A stretch of 64,000 nt of DNA, from assembly GCA_030407085.1 (NCBI GenBank), contig CM059585.1:115123501-115187500 (forward strand). The letters are read 5' to 3'. Origin of the DNA: Trichopria drosophilae (taxonomy: Eukaryota; Arthropoda; Insecta; Hymenoptera; Diapriidae). Position 1 is the stretch's first letter. Each line of letters starts with the position of its first letter. Made by a program: the position numbers and the translations under genes. Below, one piece after another: positions 23,943-35,759 of this stretch. The notes under the pieces were generated by a model that worked only from the letters and a program-made list of their open reading frames with translations, made no database searches and was not told where the DNA came from.

Positions 23943-25554
23943 ATATTTAAGTATCTTCTAATTACATTTATTTCTAGATCATTTAATATGTAAAGATTAC
24001 CTACACGTTTTTCCGGGTAAATAATGATTTTTTACATGTGAATTTCACATTCTTGCTGATATTTTAAATATCTTAAAGTTTTTTCTTTGAAAAAATAATG
24101 CCCGATTCATTTGCTCTTGTGCGCTTTACTAACCATTAATAGAGTGCATTTTTCTTACAATAATTTTGTTTGTTTAAAATTGTAAGTAATCGAACGGTGA
24201 TACTTATTTATCAATAAAGGTTGAGGAAACGAATGAAAAATCGATTTTTCCCGTATCGTTTTGAACTTGTATTAGCAACATGACTCAATAAAAACGTTAC
24301 ATAAAATTAATTTTTATATATTTCGTTATTTTAAACGATCATCGTGTTCGTTCACATTAGAACGACGCATTGTTTACATATTTTGATGTTTACATTCTTG
24401 TGTTTATACAATTCAGAACGCGCCGTCACATCGAGAAATGATATAATAATAATTTATTTAATAAAAGCGGCAAAGAAATTTTATTTTCTAATTCTCCATA
24501 TGTGAGAATTATATTTATATAAACCGATATATTATTTGCCCCACTGCAATATGAAAAATCATACACTTTTTCATTATTGATTTTCGATTGTTTTAGTATA
24601 ATTTTAAAAATTTAATTATGGTCATACCAGTTTATTGAATATTAAAAATTATAACAGATACATATGTCGATGTAATTCACAATTTTAACAATAAATTTGA
24701 AAATGTCCATCATACTAATAATTGTCTATATTATAAAAATTTAGCAAAAAATAACAAACTTTCATGAAAACTCATCCTAATATATTTTTTACTAACCCAG
24801 ATAAAGACAATGTTGCAGTTGAGAATTATTACAAGTTAAAAAAACATATGAAAAATTTAGCTTTTCTACTGCAACCTTAAAAGTTAATATTATTAAATTA
24901 TGCAAATCAAAAGAGTTTATTATAGAGTCACAAAGAAAATGGTTATATGTCAACCGATCAGTTGTTTCACGTACTTAAGGACTTCCATTCAATCCATAAA
25001 ATAAACAATCCATTGAAAATCATTTCTACAATTGCTTCATCAATGTTTAATTAAGAGAAAATTTTATCCGATATTTTAAGTAAGGTTCGTAATAATTCCA
25101 AATATTTCTTGAAATATAGTTCGGATTTGAAAAATAAAATTAAATCAAAAGTCATACCTAATAATTCCCTGTTATCTTCTTTCGATGTTGGGTTGATCTC
25201 GTGAAAATTATTTGTACAATCTATTATCCGAAACTGGTAATTTCTGCTTTTACAAAAATTTAAAATCTCAATTTATTAGTGCTATTATGTTATAATTTTA
25301 CCTATAGATTTTCAATTTCATAATCAAAAAAATTACAAACAAACCTTTGGTCTCACTCTCCAATTCTATATAATTTAGTATTAGAATTTTTACAGTATTT
25401 GATTTTACCTAAATTGTTGACGACCTTTAAACTTGCAGTCCTGAAATTCTTCAAATCAAAACAAGCTTTTCGTCCTCTGCGAAAATGTCAATCTACAGGT
25501 AAATTTCACAATATCCAATTTTTTCATGACATTTTCAATTTTTAATTTTATTAA

Positions 25555-25710
25555 TTTTAAGCCGAAGGCGAGGTCCGCCGTCATATTCGTTGAAAAAACA
25601 TTTTTGCACATGTGCCGAACCATATTTTTCGACTTGAGCATATACGGAAAATGTATCCGAAAAATATCAAAAGTGTGGAAAATAGCATTTTTCGCACGCG
25701 ATGTTGAAAA
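25555..25710 (+). repeat. Short dispersed repeat, GTGCCGAAC...ATTTTTCGA family
   Basis: Reads GCCGAAGGCGAGGTCCGCCG, later GTGCCGAACCATATTTTTCG, and ends in GCATTTTTCGCACGCGATG. The same three words appear in inverted order at 61515-61690. Non-coding. Confidence 0.5.
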
Positions 25711-26107
25711 TACATATTCATGATTGATATATCCTGCATTTAACGCTTGTGCATCTTACAATTAACGACTAAACTTTGAAAAACTCATGTGATAATTTTT
25801 ATGTATTTGGTGTATATTCTTACAACTTTTGACCCTTATATTTAATTTTGAAATCTAGATATTCGATTCTTAAGTAGCGACCTGAAAAACCTGTATAAGT
25901 TCAATAAAAAAGAACAAATTAAAAAATAAGTTGGAGGTAGTAAAACGGATGAATTTGCAAGCTTCAAAGTCTTATATTCACAATTGTATACTGTAAATTT
26001 GAAAAGTCTTAGATGATTTAAGAAAATCTTTTGAAAACTAGATAAGAGTGCTATCCGATGTAATTGTGGAAAATTGAAAGATAATATTGCTTCGTTGAAG
26101 AAAAAAT
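25711..26107. other. No recognisable gene
   Basis: AT-rich spacer up to the segmental duplication; the minus-strand frame 25842-26138 shows no motif. Confidence 0.35.
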
Positions 26108-27380
26108 AAAAATTGTTTAAATTGACAATTTTTAACAATTTAAACTAAACAAATTTGTATTTTGAAATATTAAAACTACAGTTCCTCTAGTGACAAAACA
26201 AATAAATAACAAAAACCCTGCCTTTTACATGATGATTAGGTATAATAAAAGATTTTAAATAAATAATGCAGGAGGAATATTTAATTTATTAATAGATATA
26301 AAATATATAAAAATAGGTACACAAAGAAAAAATATTAAAACTACAAAAATCATCATCCAAAAGATTCTTTGTACATATCCCTATTTAATAATTTCGAAAA
26401 CTTTGTTAATAATCTTTATTTAAACATACACAGTCATATCAACATATGTTCGATGGACTAAATAAAAATAAAAACAAACTACAAATGTAAACATTGGGGC
26501 TCTGATGAAAGCCACCGAATATGTGAAAAGAAAGTTGTATAAGCCAGATTTAAATATATAACAATAATAAATAAATAAAACAGAGGAGGAATGTTTAATT
26601 TATTAATAGATATAAATACACAAAAAAAATAAAACTACAAAAATCATCATCCAAAAGATTCTTTGTCAATGTTCAACATATACTTATTCAATAATTTCGA
26701 AAACTTGTTAATAATCTTTATTTAAACATACACAGTAACTAAAAAATTAAATTCATTGAAACTACTATCGAATTTTGAATGAAAGTAATTGTGGTTCGTA
26801 AGTCTAAGGGAACAATTAATTTTCCTTTCCCTAAAAATTAAATTTTGGCGTTATAATTAGGCTCTGGATATAACATTTTCCAAAAAAGTAGACGAGAATT
26901 CCACGTCCCGTTGCTAGAAATGATACAGTAAATATTTCGAACAAATCTGTAACCAAAAATACACGTCAAACCTAACGATAAAAAATGGTCGAAGATAAAC
27001 TCGTAGAAACACAAAGTTGTAAATATAGTAATTAAAACATTTTTAATTTTGAATGATATAAGATTCTTATCACTTCATTTCTTCTTTTCATTAAAAAAGA
27101 TAGTGGATGGTTGATAATATATAAAAATTCCATGCCCATTTTACTATCTCTCTTATTCAAATGAATTTTTTAAAAATATTCACATCTAAAATTATTGAGT
27201 TTTTGTTAATACTATTTTTATATTTATTATTACGGCAACAGGGCCGAAAACGATAGATTATTTTATTATGTTGTTGTGTTTATGTATCCCTCTTTATCGT
27301 AACTAATATAATTTAATTGATCAACAAGTTATAAATATTTAAATATTTAATTAGTATGTAGGCATATGTAATAAACAATA

Positions 27381-27609
27381 GGGGAACCAGTGGCTCAGTT
27401 GGTAGAGTATCGGCTTCGTAATGGGAAAGCCCTGGTTCGATCCCGGCCTCTGCCATCTGTCATTGGGACACCTCTGTATTTGTTTATAAGTGTCTAATAA
27501 CGCCAAAGCTCAGGTGGTTCGGATTTCACCGTCATAAACTGTAGGTCCCATCGCCATTTAGTCCCGTATGGGTTCACAAAAGTCGGCGTAAAATAATATA
27601 AAAAAAAAT
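27381..27609 (+). mobile_element. tRNA-derived SINE, copy 1
   Basis: The head resembles a tRNA: box A TGGCTCAGTTGGTAGAG at 27391 and box B GGTTCGATCCC at 27434. The anticodon-stem region (CGGCTTCGTAATGGGAA) does not pair, so it is not a working tRNA; the loop TTCGTAA suggests a tRNA-Thr ancestor. A ~150-bp body and an A-rich tail follow. The right flank AATAAGCCATAGG is the target-site copy; the left one is diverged (AATAAACAATAGG). Confidence 0.8.
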
Positions 27610-27985
27610 AAGCCATAGGAATTCCATGGGAAGGAAGGAATAGTTGCACCGAAGGTGAAAATGTTCGTTAAAAGAAAACCTACAGCATCCAGTGATTGGT
27701 GCAATTTTCCCGTCTCCTTTGTAAACCCAAGGAACGTCCTCCCTCCATATCATCTCCAAAATCTGTTGGAACGAGAAAACTGGCCCTTTCTCAGAAGGCA
27801 GGCAAATTCGCCAACTTTTCACACCCCTTCCTCAGGTAAACATCACCTCGGTACGTCCGCAGTTCAGTTCACAACAACCTAGTGTCAGTTTGGCCTTGCT
27901 CTCAAGACTATCTAGAATTTCAGCATTTTCGGGAACTTTTTAAAGTATCGTGTTTTATGCAATTTTCCCAACAAAACTGTTCCAG

Positions 27986-28240
27986 ATGTCTACCACCGCC
28001 ATTTATCCAGAAAAAAGTGAGCCCAGTTACATGCAACAGTTATGTGCTTGGATTATTGGCGTAGAAGATAAACTGAGGCAAAAACCGCAAGTTAGTGAAG
28101 TTAATCTGAGAAAACAAGCAATTCTTAGACTTTGTTTGCAAAAAGGATTGGACGATCTTAGAAAAGAACAAATCCTTCGTTATACAAAGGCTCAAGAAAT
28201 GAAAATTCAGAGTTCACTGACGAAGACCGAAGATTGTTAA
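27986..28240 (+). CDS. Small conserved gene, copy 1 (84 aa, function unknown)
   Basis: ATG at 27986 follows TTCCAG, a plausible acceptor, and opens an 84-residue frame: MSTTAIYPEKSEPSYMQQLC..., then VNLRKQAILRLCLQKGLDD and ILRYTKAQEMKIQSSLTKTE, ending EDC. It is charged and probably helical, with no signal peptide. Copy 2 (35505-35759) keeps the frame with only two changes (E to Y, S to G) while nearby non-coding DNA has indels, which suggests a real protein. A good donor (ATG|GTAAGT) lies just after the stop at 28250, and an acceptor (TTTTGTCCACAG) precedes 29292. The exon there ends with AATAAA near 29396 and is probably 3' UTR; its 35-codon frame differs more between copies. An Inr-like TCAGT lies at 27863. 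I do not recognise the family. Confidence 0.55.
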   Translation: MSTTAIYPEKSEPSYMQQLCAWIIGVEDKLRQKPQVSEVNLRKQAILRLCLQKGLDDLRKEQILRYTKAQEMKIQSSLTKTEDC

Positions 28241-29510
28241 TTAATTATGGTAAGTTTCATGTTTCATAAATAGAATTATTACTTATTTAAATGTTCTTTG
28301 GATACATATGATCGTCATGAATATATTTTCGAAAGTATTTTAAATTCTATAGTCAAACTACAGAGTATCATCAGTCATATACAGTGGTTGAATTATTTTT
28401 CGGAATTTTCTGAAAACGTAACTGAAGTTTTTTACTGTGACAGTTTCGAAAAAAATTTGTTACGTTTAGTAAGTTTTATTTACCTTAACAGAAAAATATA
28501 AGGGGAGTAAACATTTTCTTCCGTATTGCTGAATTTACATTAATTAATATATTTTACATACGTGAATAATTATTCAGTGTATATATTAAACATAACTTGA
28601 TTTAATTTGCATACAGCATATTATTAAATTAAATTTAAGGAAAGATACAAGATCAGGAGTTAAGGAAAATTATATTGTCATCGTAGACATTAGAATCAAC
28701 GTCATAGAATTTGACAATATTATATGCTTGACCGAGGAATCCCTTATAATCGAAAGAAAATCCCACTTCTACAACGGGAAGCACGGGTGATAAGTGTACG
28801 GCGGCGTGGGTCGCAGCTGCATCTGACGGCTACAAACCGAACTAATGTCCCCTTTGTTATCTGATTCCATCTCAGATTTCTGTTACAGTTTCGTAATTTT
28901 CTGGTAATGTTACATAAGGTTTCTTTCTGTTACAGAATTTAGTAAAATTCTGTTACCTCTGTAACATAAAATCATCCAAATTTTCCGAACACTTCTAACA
29001 GTGTACTAGTGTTTGGAGAAGATCTGCGTTTTGGAATACTTTCTTTTAACAACATAAAAATCCCGTGTTTATAAGTTATGATTGAAAATTTTAGATCTGA
29101 ACTAGTGCAAAGTTTATCACTCGATCACAAAGAGTGTATATCAAAATTATTCGTAATATTACGTAATACTATGGCGCGAAATCGATAAAAAACGTTATCA
29201 CTAAAATACGAAGACTATTAAAACATATTTAAGTATTCACTACATATTCGTGTCCTTCTTTTGTATTAAATATCCATTTTTTTGTCCACAGGTCAAAGAG
29301 AAACCAGGTGGACCTTGCGCGATCCTGCGGTGCGACGATCAAGATTTTTGGACCTTCAGTGATAGTTGCTATCATTCTCTATTTTTGCATGAAAAATAAA
29401 AAACTTATTCTAAAACTATGTAAATCGACAACAATATAAAAATTTTTTAACCATAAACTGACTCGTATTTTTTCCCCTTAAGATGTATTCAGTAATTTCC
29501 TTTCTTCCAG

Positions 29511-30017
29511 TTGTCCCAGAGTAAGTCAGGCAATTGATCCAAATTATCCAAAGTAGAACAGTAATTATTGGATTACTATAGGTTCGGTGAAGGAAAAAAA
29601 GACGACTTATTATGATTAGCTAAAAATCTTTTGGGGAAATCGTACTTTACTTACGAGAATTTGTTTACGACCGATTCAAAGTTTTTATACAAGTTTTCGT
29701 ATAAGGACTAATTTTAAACTTATAGAAATTTTAAGATTGACCCCACTGCATAATGATTATGAGCATAAAAAGTAAATTTCTTTCATTTTTTTTTTCAATT
29801 TTTTGAATATTACTAAAACTTTTTTGAGAACCGTGTAAAAATGATCGTGAAGAACCGGATATGATATAGTTACTGTACAATTAACGGAACGATTAATTAT
29901 ATTGCAAAACCATACAATACAGAATTTCGTTATTTTTAGTTCGTAATATTACCGCCAGGTGCTGTCACAACGGAGTGCTTCACGCCCGTTATGGAAATGG
30001 ATCTTCATTTAGTAATA
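29511..30017. other. No recognisable gene
   Basis: AT-rich, no open frame of note; follows the end of segmental duplication copy 1. Confidence 0.35.
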
Positions 30018-30493
30018 TGGGGCATTTCCATTTCAAATCGAACATCGAAAAATAGTTTGAAATTCAAAACTGTGTTTTATATAGTTTATATTGTTTTATT
30101 CCATAAATAAAGAGATACGTATTTTGCCGTTTTGCGAAAAGAAATTTTTCGCACAGTTACGAGCGATCGAAAATTTTTAAGGTTCGACCGGTTTTCGCGC
30201 GAAACAGTTTTCGTGCACACAAATTTCTTGAAACCTCTCTCTTTTCCTTAAAAATCAATACTTTACCCATCTATTTTTTGCTCTTAATAGTCATTTAGAC
30301 GCTCTTTCTTTTCGCGTTGGAAAATTTAAAAAATTTTGAAAATTAACAAAATGGCGGCCATTTTTTGATTAAAAAGGAAACTCAATTTTCTCAAAAACAT
30401 AATTTTTTTTTCAACGAATTTTTTTTTAGTAGTAGATGACACAAAAAAGAACGTTTTCCAATAAGTTTGCTTTACGCCAATGGAAATGCCCTA
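30018..30493. mobile_element. Short-TIR MITE-like element
   Basis: The ends GGGGCATTTCCATT (30018) and AATGGAAATGCCCTAT (30477-30493) are inverted repeats of about 15 bp, with AT-rich flanks. There is no coding content. The size (~475 bp) and structure are MITE-like; the superfamily cannot be decided. Confidence 0.4.
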
Positions 30494-30567
30494 TGATCGT
30501 GACACTAACTAGCGATAGCCCATATAGCTTCAGTATAACTATTTAGTATAGCTATACATACAATGTC

Positions 30568-30981
30568 CAAAATACTAAATGTATCGCCGAATTACTCATT
30601 TTCCTTTTCCTGTCACTTTCTGTTAAATTATTCGTTTTTAAAAGTTTTCCGTATATAGTTTGTAAGAAGTGTGACTAACCATTTACCTTCTTCCATAGAA
30701 GTACTTTTTTTAACTATATATTGCAGCAGACGAGATTTAATTTCGTGATTTAATAGACATGTATATAGTACACAATTTTACTGATGAACGTTTCTGTCTA
30801 GAATTAATTAAAGAACCATTATCATTTATGGTAAGGTACAAGTTACCGAGCATGTATTTTTTTCTAATATCTTGATAAATTATTTTGTAACAGATATGCG
30901 TAACGAACAGTAAATTAATTTACTATCACGAAAAGATTCACCTAAAGTGGAACAAGTGTTTAGTCGAATTAAAAATCATAA
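30568..30981 (+). pseudogene. OBP exon 2 relic with its upstream intron
   Basis: 30568-30893 matches 39385-39700, the intron before exon 2 of the complete OBP gene, starting AAATGTATCGCCGAATTAC. The exon copy (30894-30980) follows an intact CAG acceptor and still reads ICVTNSKLIYYHEKIHLKWN then KCLVELKI, including C1. It is cut four bases before the splice donor by the end of a Helitron-like insertion. No other exons of this copy were found, so it is a dead fragment. Confidence 0.8.
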
Positions 30982-31225
30982 CTAGTGTTGGCGTAGTGCC
31001 TCGCTCGCCTCGCTTGCTCAGAAACTTCGACTCAGTGGAGAGTCGGCTATTCATTATAATACTCGTTCGTTTACTAACAACTTTCTATTATATTATAAAA
31101 TTATATCGATATTTGGAGGTCCAATCATATTTAGGTCCAAGTGGCTTCGATAGATATGTTACAACAATATAGAGTGTCTTATATGTATGAAAATTGAAAA
31201 TGATTTACAACTATGACCTATGGCC
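30982..31225 (-). mobile_element. Helitron-like non-autonomous element, copy 2
   Basis: Inverted relative to copy 1: CTAGTGTTGGCGTAGTGCC at the left is the complement of the CTAG 3' end, and CTATGGCCTGA at the right is the complement of the TCAGGCCATAG start. It lies directly in the OBP exon relic. The following ~200 bp (AATGAGCATTTTCAAAAC to 31425) is shared with the copy at 44.4-44.8 kb, so a larger unit may exist. Confidence 0.45.
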
Positions 31226-31435
31226 TGAGTCGACGTAAAATTGAAAATGAGCATTTTCAAAACTTCGACCTCGACGACAGGCCAGCCGAAGTATTAATAA
31301 ATAAAAGTTTCAAAACACTTACTTCATGCACTTGTATTGTAATAGACTATTCGATGCATATTACATATTTACTATGTTTTACTAATTACTGTCTGTATTA
31401 TTATGATCTTATATATACCTATTGTATAATATATA

Positions 31436-32150
31436 CAGGGTCATCGAAAAGTATCGGACCCCCCTAATATCTTCAGTTAGAATGCACTTAGGAGAAAATG
31501 TCCATGGGCAAAGTTGTATGGTTTCAAGCGGGGAGTAAAATTATGACCTTGACTTTGACCTTGACCATGTCCTTCAAGGTTATTTCAAGGTCAACCTTAT
31601 TTTTTTAAATAGAACCCCCTACATTTTATTGCATATTCTTATAGCTTATCTCGAGAACTTTCCAAAACACTATAATAAAATATTTTTTTTATTAAGTACT
31701 TTTTGAGTTATAAAGGTTTGAAGTTAACAATTTGTTAAGTGGTGTGCGAGTCCGACCAGTTAAGGCAAGAGTGGTGTGCGCACAAAAGTATTAAGGTTAT
31801 GATTACTGAAAACTAAATAATATTTTACAAGATATTCTACATTTTGTGTCAAAAAATTGTTAACTTCAAACCTTTATAACTCAAAAAGTACTTAATAAAA
31901 AAATATTTTATTATAGTGTTTTGGAAAGCTCTCGAGATAAGCTATAAGAATATGCAATAAAATGTAGGGGGTTCTATTTAAAAAAATAAAATTGACCTTG
32001 AAATGACCTTGAAGGACATGGTCAAGGTCAAAGTCAAGGTCATCATCTTACTCCCCGCTTGAAACCATACAACTTTGCTATTGGACATTTTCTCCTAAGT
32101 GCATTCTAACTGAAGATATTAGGGGGGTCCGATACTTTTCGATGATCCTG
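31436..32150. mobile_element. Foldback DNA element flanked by TA
   Basis: Arms of ~298 bp (31436-31733 and 31853-32150) are nearly perfect inverted repeats, starting CAGGGTCATCGAAAAGTATC, with a 119-bp spacer. TA sits on both sides (31434-31435, 32151-32152). TA target and a CAGGGT start suggest a Tc1/mariner-type non-autonomous element; no transposase is present. The arms contain GACCTTGA/TCAAGGTC repeats. The small number of arm differences implies recent insertion or conversion between arms. Confidence 0.7.
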
Positions 32151-32361
32151 TATGTATCATTCCATGTAAAATTTACAATCCTGCATATTTTGTTATAATT
32201 ATTTGAGTGTAAATGAATTTTTTTAACGCAAAACTGAATGCGATAATCAGAAAAACGGAATAAGTCGAATTGTTCCAATATACTTTAAAACGGTATAATT
32301 CGAATTATTCCGTTATTCAAAATTTTGTAATTGAAAAATATGCATGTAGTTAAAAACTTCA

Positions 32362-32649
32362 GTGATCAGTGGTTCAGAAATCATAAAAGACTGGTTTTCG
32401 GAATTTATACAGCACGCCTTTGCTAAACCACACCAAAAGGGTAATACTTTCAAAATTCAATCTTACAATCGTTTATTCTATACTTCAGATGGAGAAGTAA
32501 AGGTTTCATTTTTAAACCATAAAATAATAGATGAAAAATTTAGAGTTTGGAAGTGCATAAGTAATGAATCGCGTCTATGGTATGAAAACATAGTGCAAGA
32601 AGTGAATGATTCTGCGGATAAAAACGATCGTGCGTTGTCGAAAAAATAA
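32362..32649 (+). other. Unrecognised open frame (95 codons)
   Basis: A frame without an ATG at its start reads SGSEIIKDWFSEFIQHAFAK, GNTFKIQSYNRLFYTSDGEV, KFRVWKCISNESRLWYENIV and ends RALSKK. Its composition is more protein-like than neighbouring frames. A CAG precedes it (ACTTCAG at 32356 and GGTTCAG near 32374), so it could be an exon. No family recognised; it may be from an unlisted transposon. Confidence 0.3.
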
Positions 32650-33027
32650 AAAAAAATAAGATTTCACAAAAAAATATTAAAAAATAATCATTTTGTTAAA
32701 AAAAAAAGTGATAAATACAAATTTTATTTGTCATGAAAAATCCGAATAATTATGTAGAATTTATTTTCCCGTCCATAAACTAAGTGCAATATATAAAATT
32801 TGTTTCAATAATATGAAAAACGTAATAACTCGAAATTTACGATTCAGTTTTTTAGTGGTTTGTGTATAATTTTTTTGTATTATTCTACAATGAGTTAATC
32901 TTTAATATCATTATCTACCTATCAGCCAAACAGTTTTGCGATATAATATTTATAAAGTACTTTTCTCCGTTTTTTGTGTTTTTCTCAAAACGTCATTTTT
33001 CGAGTTATTACGTTATTCGCCGCATCC

Positions 33028-33655
33028 CCTCAATTGTCGCGCACGAGAAACTGTCAAATTCGACAATTGCGAATTCCGGGTTTAATTCGTTCGTGATTCT
33101 AATGTCGAACACTCGCTAGGGACACAGAAGAGGCACTATAATCTGCCAAAATATGATGTTACATATTTATTTCTATGATTTTTAAGGTATCGTAATGGAT
33201 GTCATGTTAAGGTTTAAAAGTTCTGGAGATATGCCCATAAACAGTTCACATATATTGATTCAAGCGAATTTAAAAAAGTAATTCATTAACTTGTTATATA
33301 TTTAAGTATATTCTAATTACATTTATTTCTAGATCATTTATATGTAAAGATTATACGTTTTTCAGGGTAAAATAATTATTTTTTACATGTGAATTTCACA
33401 TTCTAGCCGATATTTTAAAGATCTGACTGTTTTTTCTTTGAAAAAATAATGCCCGATTCATTTGCTCTTGTGCGCTTTACTAACCATTAATAGAGTGCAT
33501 TTTTGTTAGAATAATTTTGTTTGTTTAAAATTGTAAGTAATCGAACGGTGATATTTATTTATCAATAAAGGTTGAGACAAAATTATCGTTAGAACGACGC
33601 ATTGTTTACATATTTTGATGTTTAGATTCTTGTGTTTATACATTTCAGAACGCGA
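33028..33655 (+). repeat. Penelope-like copy C plus foldback remnant
   Basis: 33028-33240 matches 20655-20872, the right part of the foldback (AATTGTCGCGCA.GAGAAACTG). 33242-33650 then matches the Penelope-like leader (TTCACATATATTGATTCAAG). It therefore copies the junction created by the foldback insertion in copy B or a relative, and lacks the LINE. It stops where segmental duplication copy 2 begins. Confidence 0.65.
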
Positions 33656-34935
33656 TTTTGATAAAAATCGTTTAAATTGACAATTTTTAATAATTTAAAC
33701 TAAACAAATTTGTATTTTGAAATATTAAAACTACAGTTCCTCTAGTGACAAAACAAATAAATAACGAAAACCCTGCCTTTTACATGATGATTAGGTATAA
33801 TAGAAGATTTTAAATAAATAATACAGGAGGAATATTTAATTTATTAATAGATATAAAATATATAAAAATAGATACACAAAGAAAAAATATAAAAACTACA
33901 AAAATCATCACCCAAAAGATTCTTTATACATATACTTATTTAATAATTTCGAAAACTTTGTTAATAATCTTTATTTAAACATACACAGTCATATCAACAT
34001 ATGGTCGATGGACTAAATAAAAATAAAAACAAACTACAAATGTAAACATTGGGGCTCTGATGAAAGCCACCGAATATGTGAAAAGAAAGTTGTATAAGCC
34101 AGATTTACATATATAATAATAATAAATAAATAAAACAGAGGAGGAATGTTTAATTTATTAATAGATATAAATACACAAAGAAAAAAAAATAAAACTACAA
34201 AAATCATCATCCAAATGATTCTTTGTCAATTTTCAACATATACTTATTCAATAATTTCGAAAACTTGTTAATAATCTTTATTTAAACATACACAGTAACT
34301 AAAAAATTAAATTCATTGAAACTGCTATCGAATTTTGAATGAAGGTAATTGTGGTTCGTAAGTCTAAGGGAACAATTAATTTTCCTTTCCCAAAAAATGA
34401 AATTTTGGCGTTATAATTAGGCTCTGCATATGTTTTCCAAAAAAAGTAGACGAGAATTCCACGTCCCGTTGTTAGAAATGATACAGTCAATATTTCGAAC
34501 AAATCTGTAACCAAAAATACGCGTCAAACCTAACGATAAAAAATGGTCGAAGATAAACTCGTAGAAACACAAAGTTGTAAATATAGTAATTAAAACATTT
34601 TTAATTTTGAATGATATAAGATTCTTATCACTTCATTTCTTCTTTTCATTAAAAAAGATAGTGGATGGTTGATAATATATAAAAATTCCATGCCCATTTT
34701 ACTATCTCTCTTATTCAAATGAATTTTTTAAAAATATTCATATCTAAAATTATTGAGTTTTTTTAATACTATTTTTATATTTATTATTGCGGCAACACGG
34801 CCGAAAACAGATTATTTTATTATGTTGTTGTGTTTATGTATCCCTCTTTATCGTAACTAATATAATTTAATTGATCAAAAAGTTATAAATATTTAAATAT
34901 TTAATTAGTATGTAGGCATATTTAAATAAGCCATA

Positions 34936-35162
34936 GGGGAGCCGGTGGCTCAGTTGGTAGAGTATCGGCTTCGTAATGGGAAAACCCTGGTTCGATCCCG
35001 GCCTCTGCCATCTGTCACCGGGACACCTCTGTATTTGTTTATAAGTGTCTAATAACGCCAAAGCTCAGGTGGTTCGGATTTCACCTTCATAAAGTGTAGG
35101 TCCCGTCGCCATTTAGTCCCGTATGGGTTCACAAAAGTCGGCATAAAATAATGTAAAAAAAA
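34936..35162 (+). mobile_element. tRNA-derived SINE, copy 2
   Basis: Same family as 27381-27609, with box A TGGCTCAGTTGGTAGAG and box B GGTTCGATCCC. A clean 14-bp target-site duplication AAATAAGCCATAGG is at 34924-34937 and 35163-35176. The insertion predates the segmental duplication because both copies carry it at the same place. Confidence 0.85.
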
Positions 35163-35504
35163 AAATAAGCCATAGGAATTCCATGGGAGGGAAGGAATAG
35201 TTGCACCGAAGGGGAAAATGTTCGTTAAAAGAAAACCCACAGCATCCAGTGATCGGTGCAATTTTCCCGTCTCCTTTGTAAATCCAAGGTACGTCCTCCC
35301 TCCATATCATCTCCAAAATCTGTTGGAACGAGAAAACTGGCCCTTTCTCAGAAGGCAGGCAAATTCGCCAACTTTTCACACCCCTTCATCAGGTAAACAT
35401 CACCTCGGTACATCCTCAGTTCAGTTCACAACAACCTTTCAGCATTTTCGGGAACTTTTTAAAGTATCGTGTTTTCTGCAATTTTTCCAACAAAACTGTT
35501 CCAC

Positions 35505-35759
35505 ATGTCTACCACCGCCATTTATCCAGAAAAAAGTTATCCCAGTTACATGCAACAGTTATGTGCTTGGATTATTGGCGTAGAAGATAAACTAAGGCAA
35601 AAACCGCAAGTTGGTGAAGTTAATCTGAGAAAACAAGCAATTCTTAGACTTTGTTTGCAAAAAGGATTGGACGATCTTAGAAAAGAACAAATCCTTCGTT
35701 ATACAAAGGCTCAAGAAATGAAAATTCAGAGTTCACTGACGAAGACCGAAGATTGTTAA
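35505..35759 (+). CDS. Small conserved gene, copy 2 (84 aa, function unknown)
   Basis: The frame runs from MSTTAIYPEKSYPSYMQQLC to SLTKTEDC and is intact, with the same length as copy 1. The donor ATG|GTAAGT follows the stop at 35769, and the acceptor TTTGTCCACAG precedes 36768, as in copy 1. Both copies may be expressed; the 5' part differs by a deletion upstream of the ATG. Function unknown. Confidence 0.55.
   Translation: MSTTAIYPEKSYPSYMQQLCAWIIGVEDKLRQKPQVGEVNLRKQAILRLCLQKGLDDLRKEQILRYTKAQEMKIQSSLTKTEDC

Larger units (their letters stand above)
19432..25450 (+). mobile_element. Penelope-like element, copy B, with two nested insertions
   Basis: Segments 19432-19690, 20873-20931 and 23943-25450 together match copy A (12270-14090) in order. 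Interruptions are a foldback (19691-20872) and a LINE (20932-23942). RT-region relics are present near 24960-25250. It ends about 25450, before the RT end and GIY-YIG region kept in copy A. Confidence 0.65.
26108..29510 (+). repeat. Segmental duplication, copy 1
   Basis: From TTGTTTAAATTGACAATTTT to TTCCTTTCTTCCAG this block matches 33664-36985 in order, with scattered substitutions and small indels. Both copies carry a tRNA-derived SINE, a small gene and its 3' exon. Copy 1 keeps ~35 bp (27882-27916) and a segment near 28600-28640 that copy 2 lacks. Confidence 0.9.

Noticed and set aside
27381..27460. Functional tRNA gene (also at 34936)
   Set aside because: Box A and box B are present, but the anticodon stem does not pair and a SINE body with an A-rich tail and target-site duplications follows.
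27574..27822. Minus-strand 82-residue frame kept in both segmental copies (also 35113-35379)
   Set aside because: Conservation is explained by the recent duplication, part of the frame runs into the SINE, and changes between copies do not favour synonymous sites.
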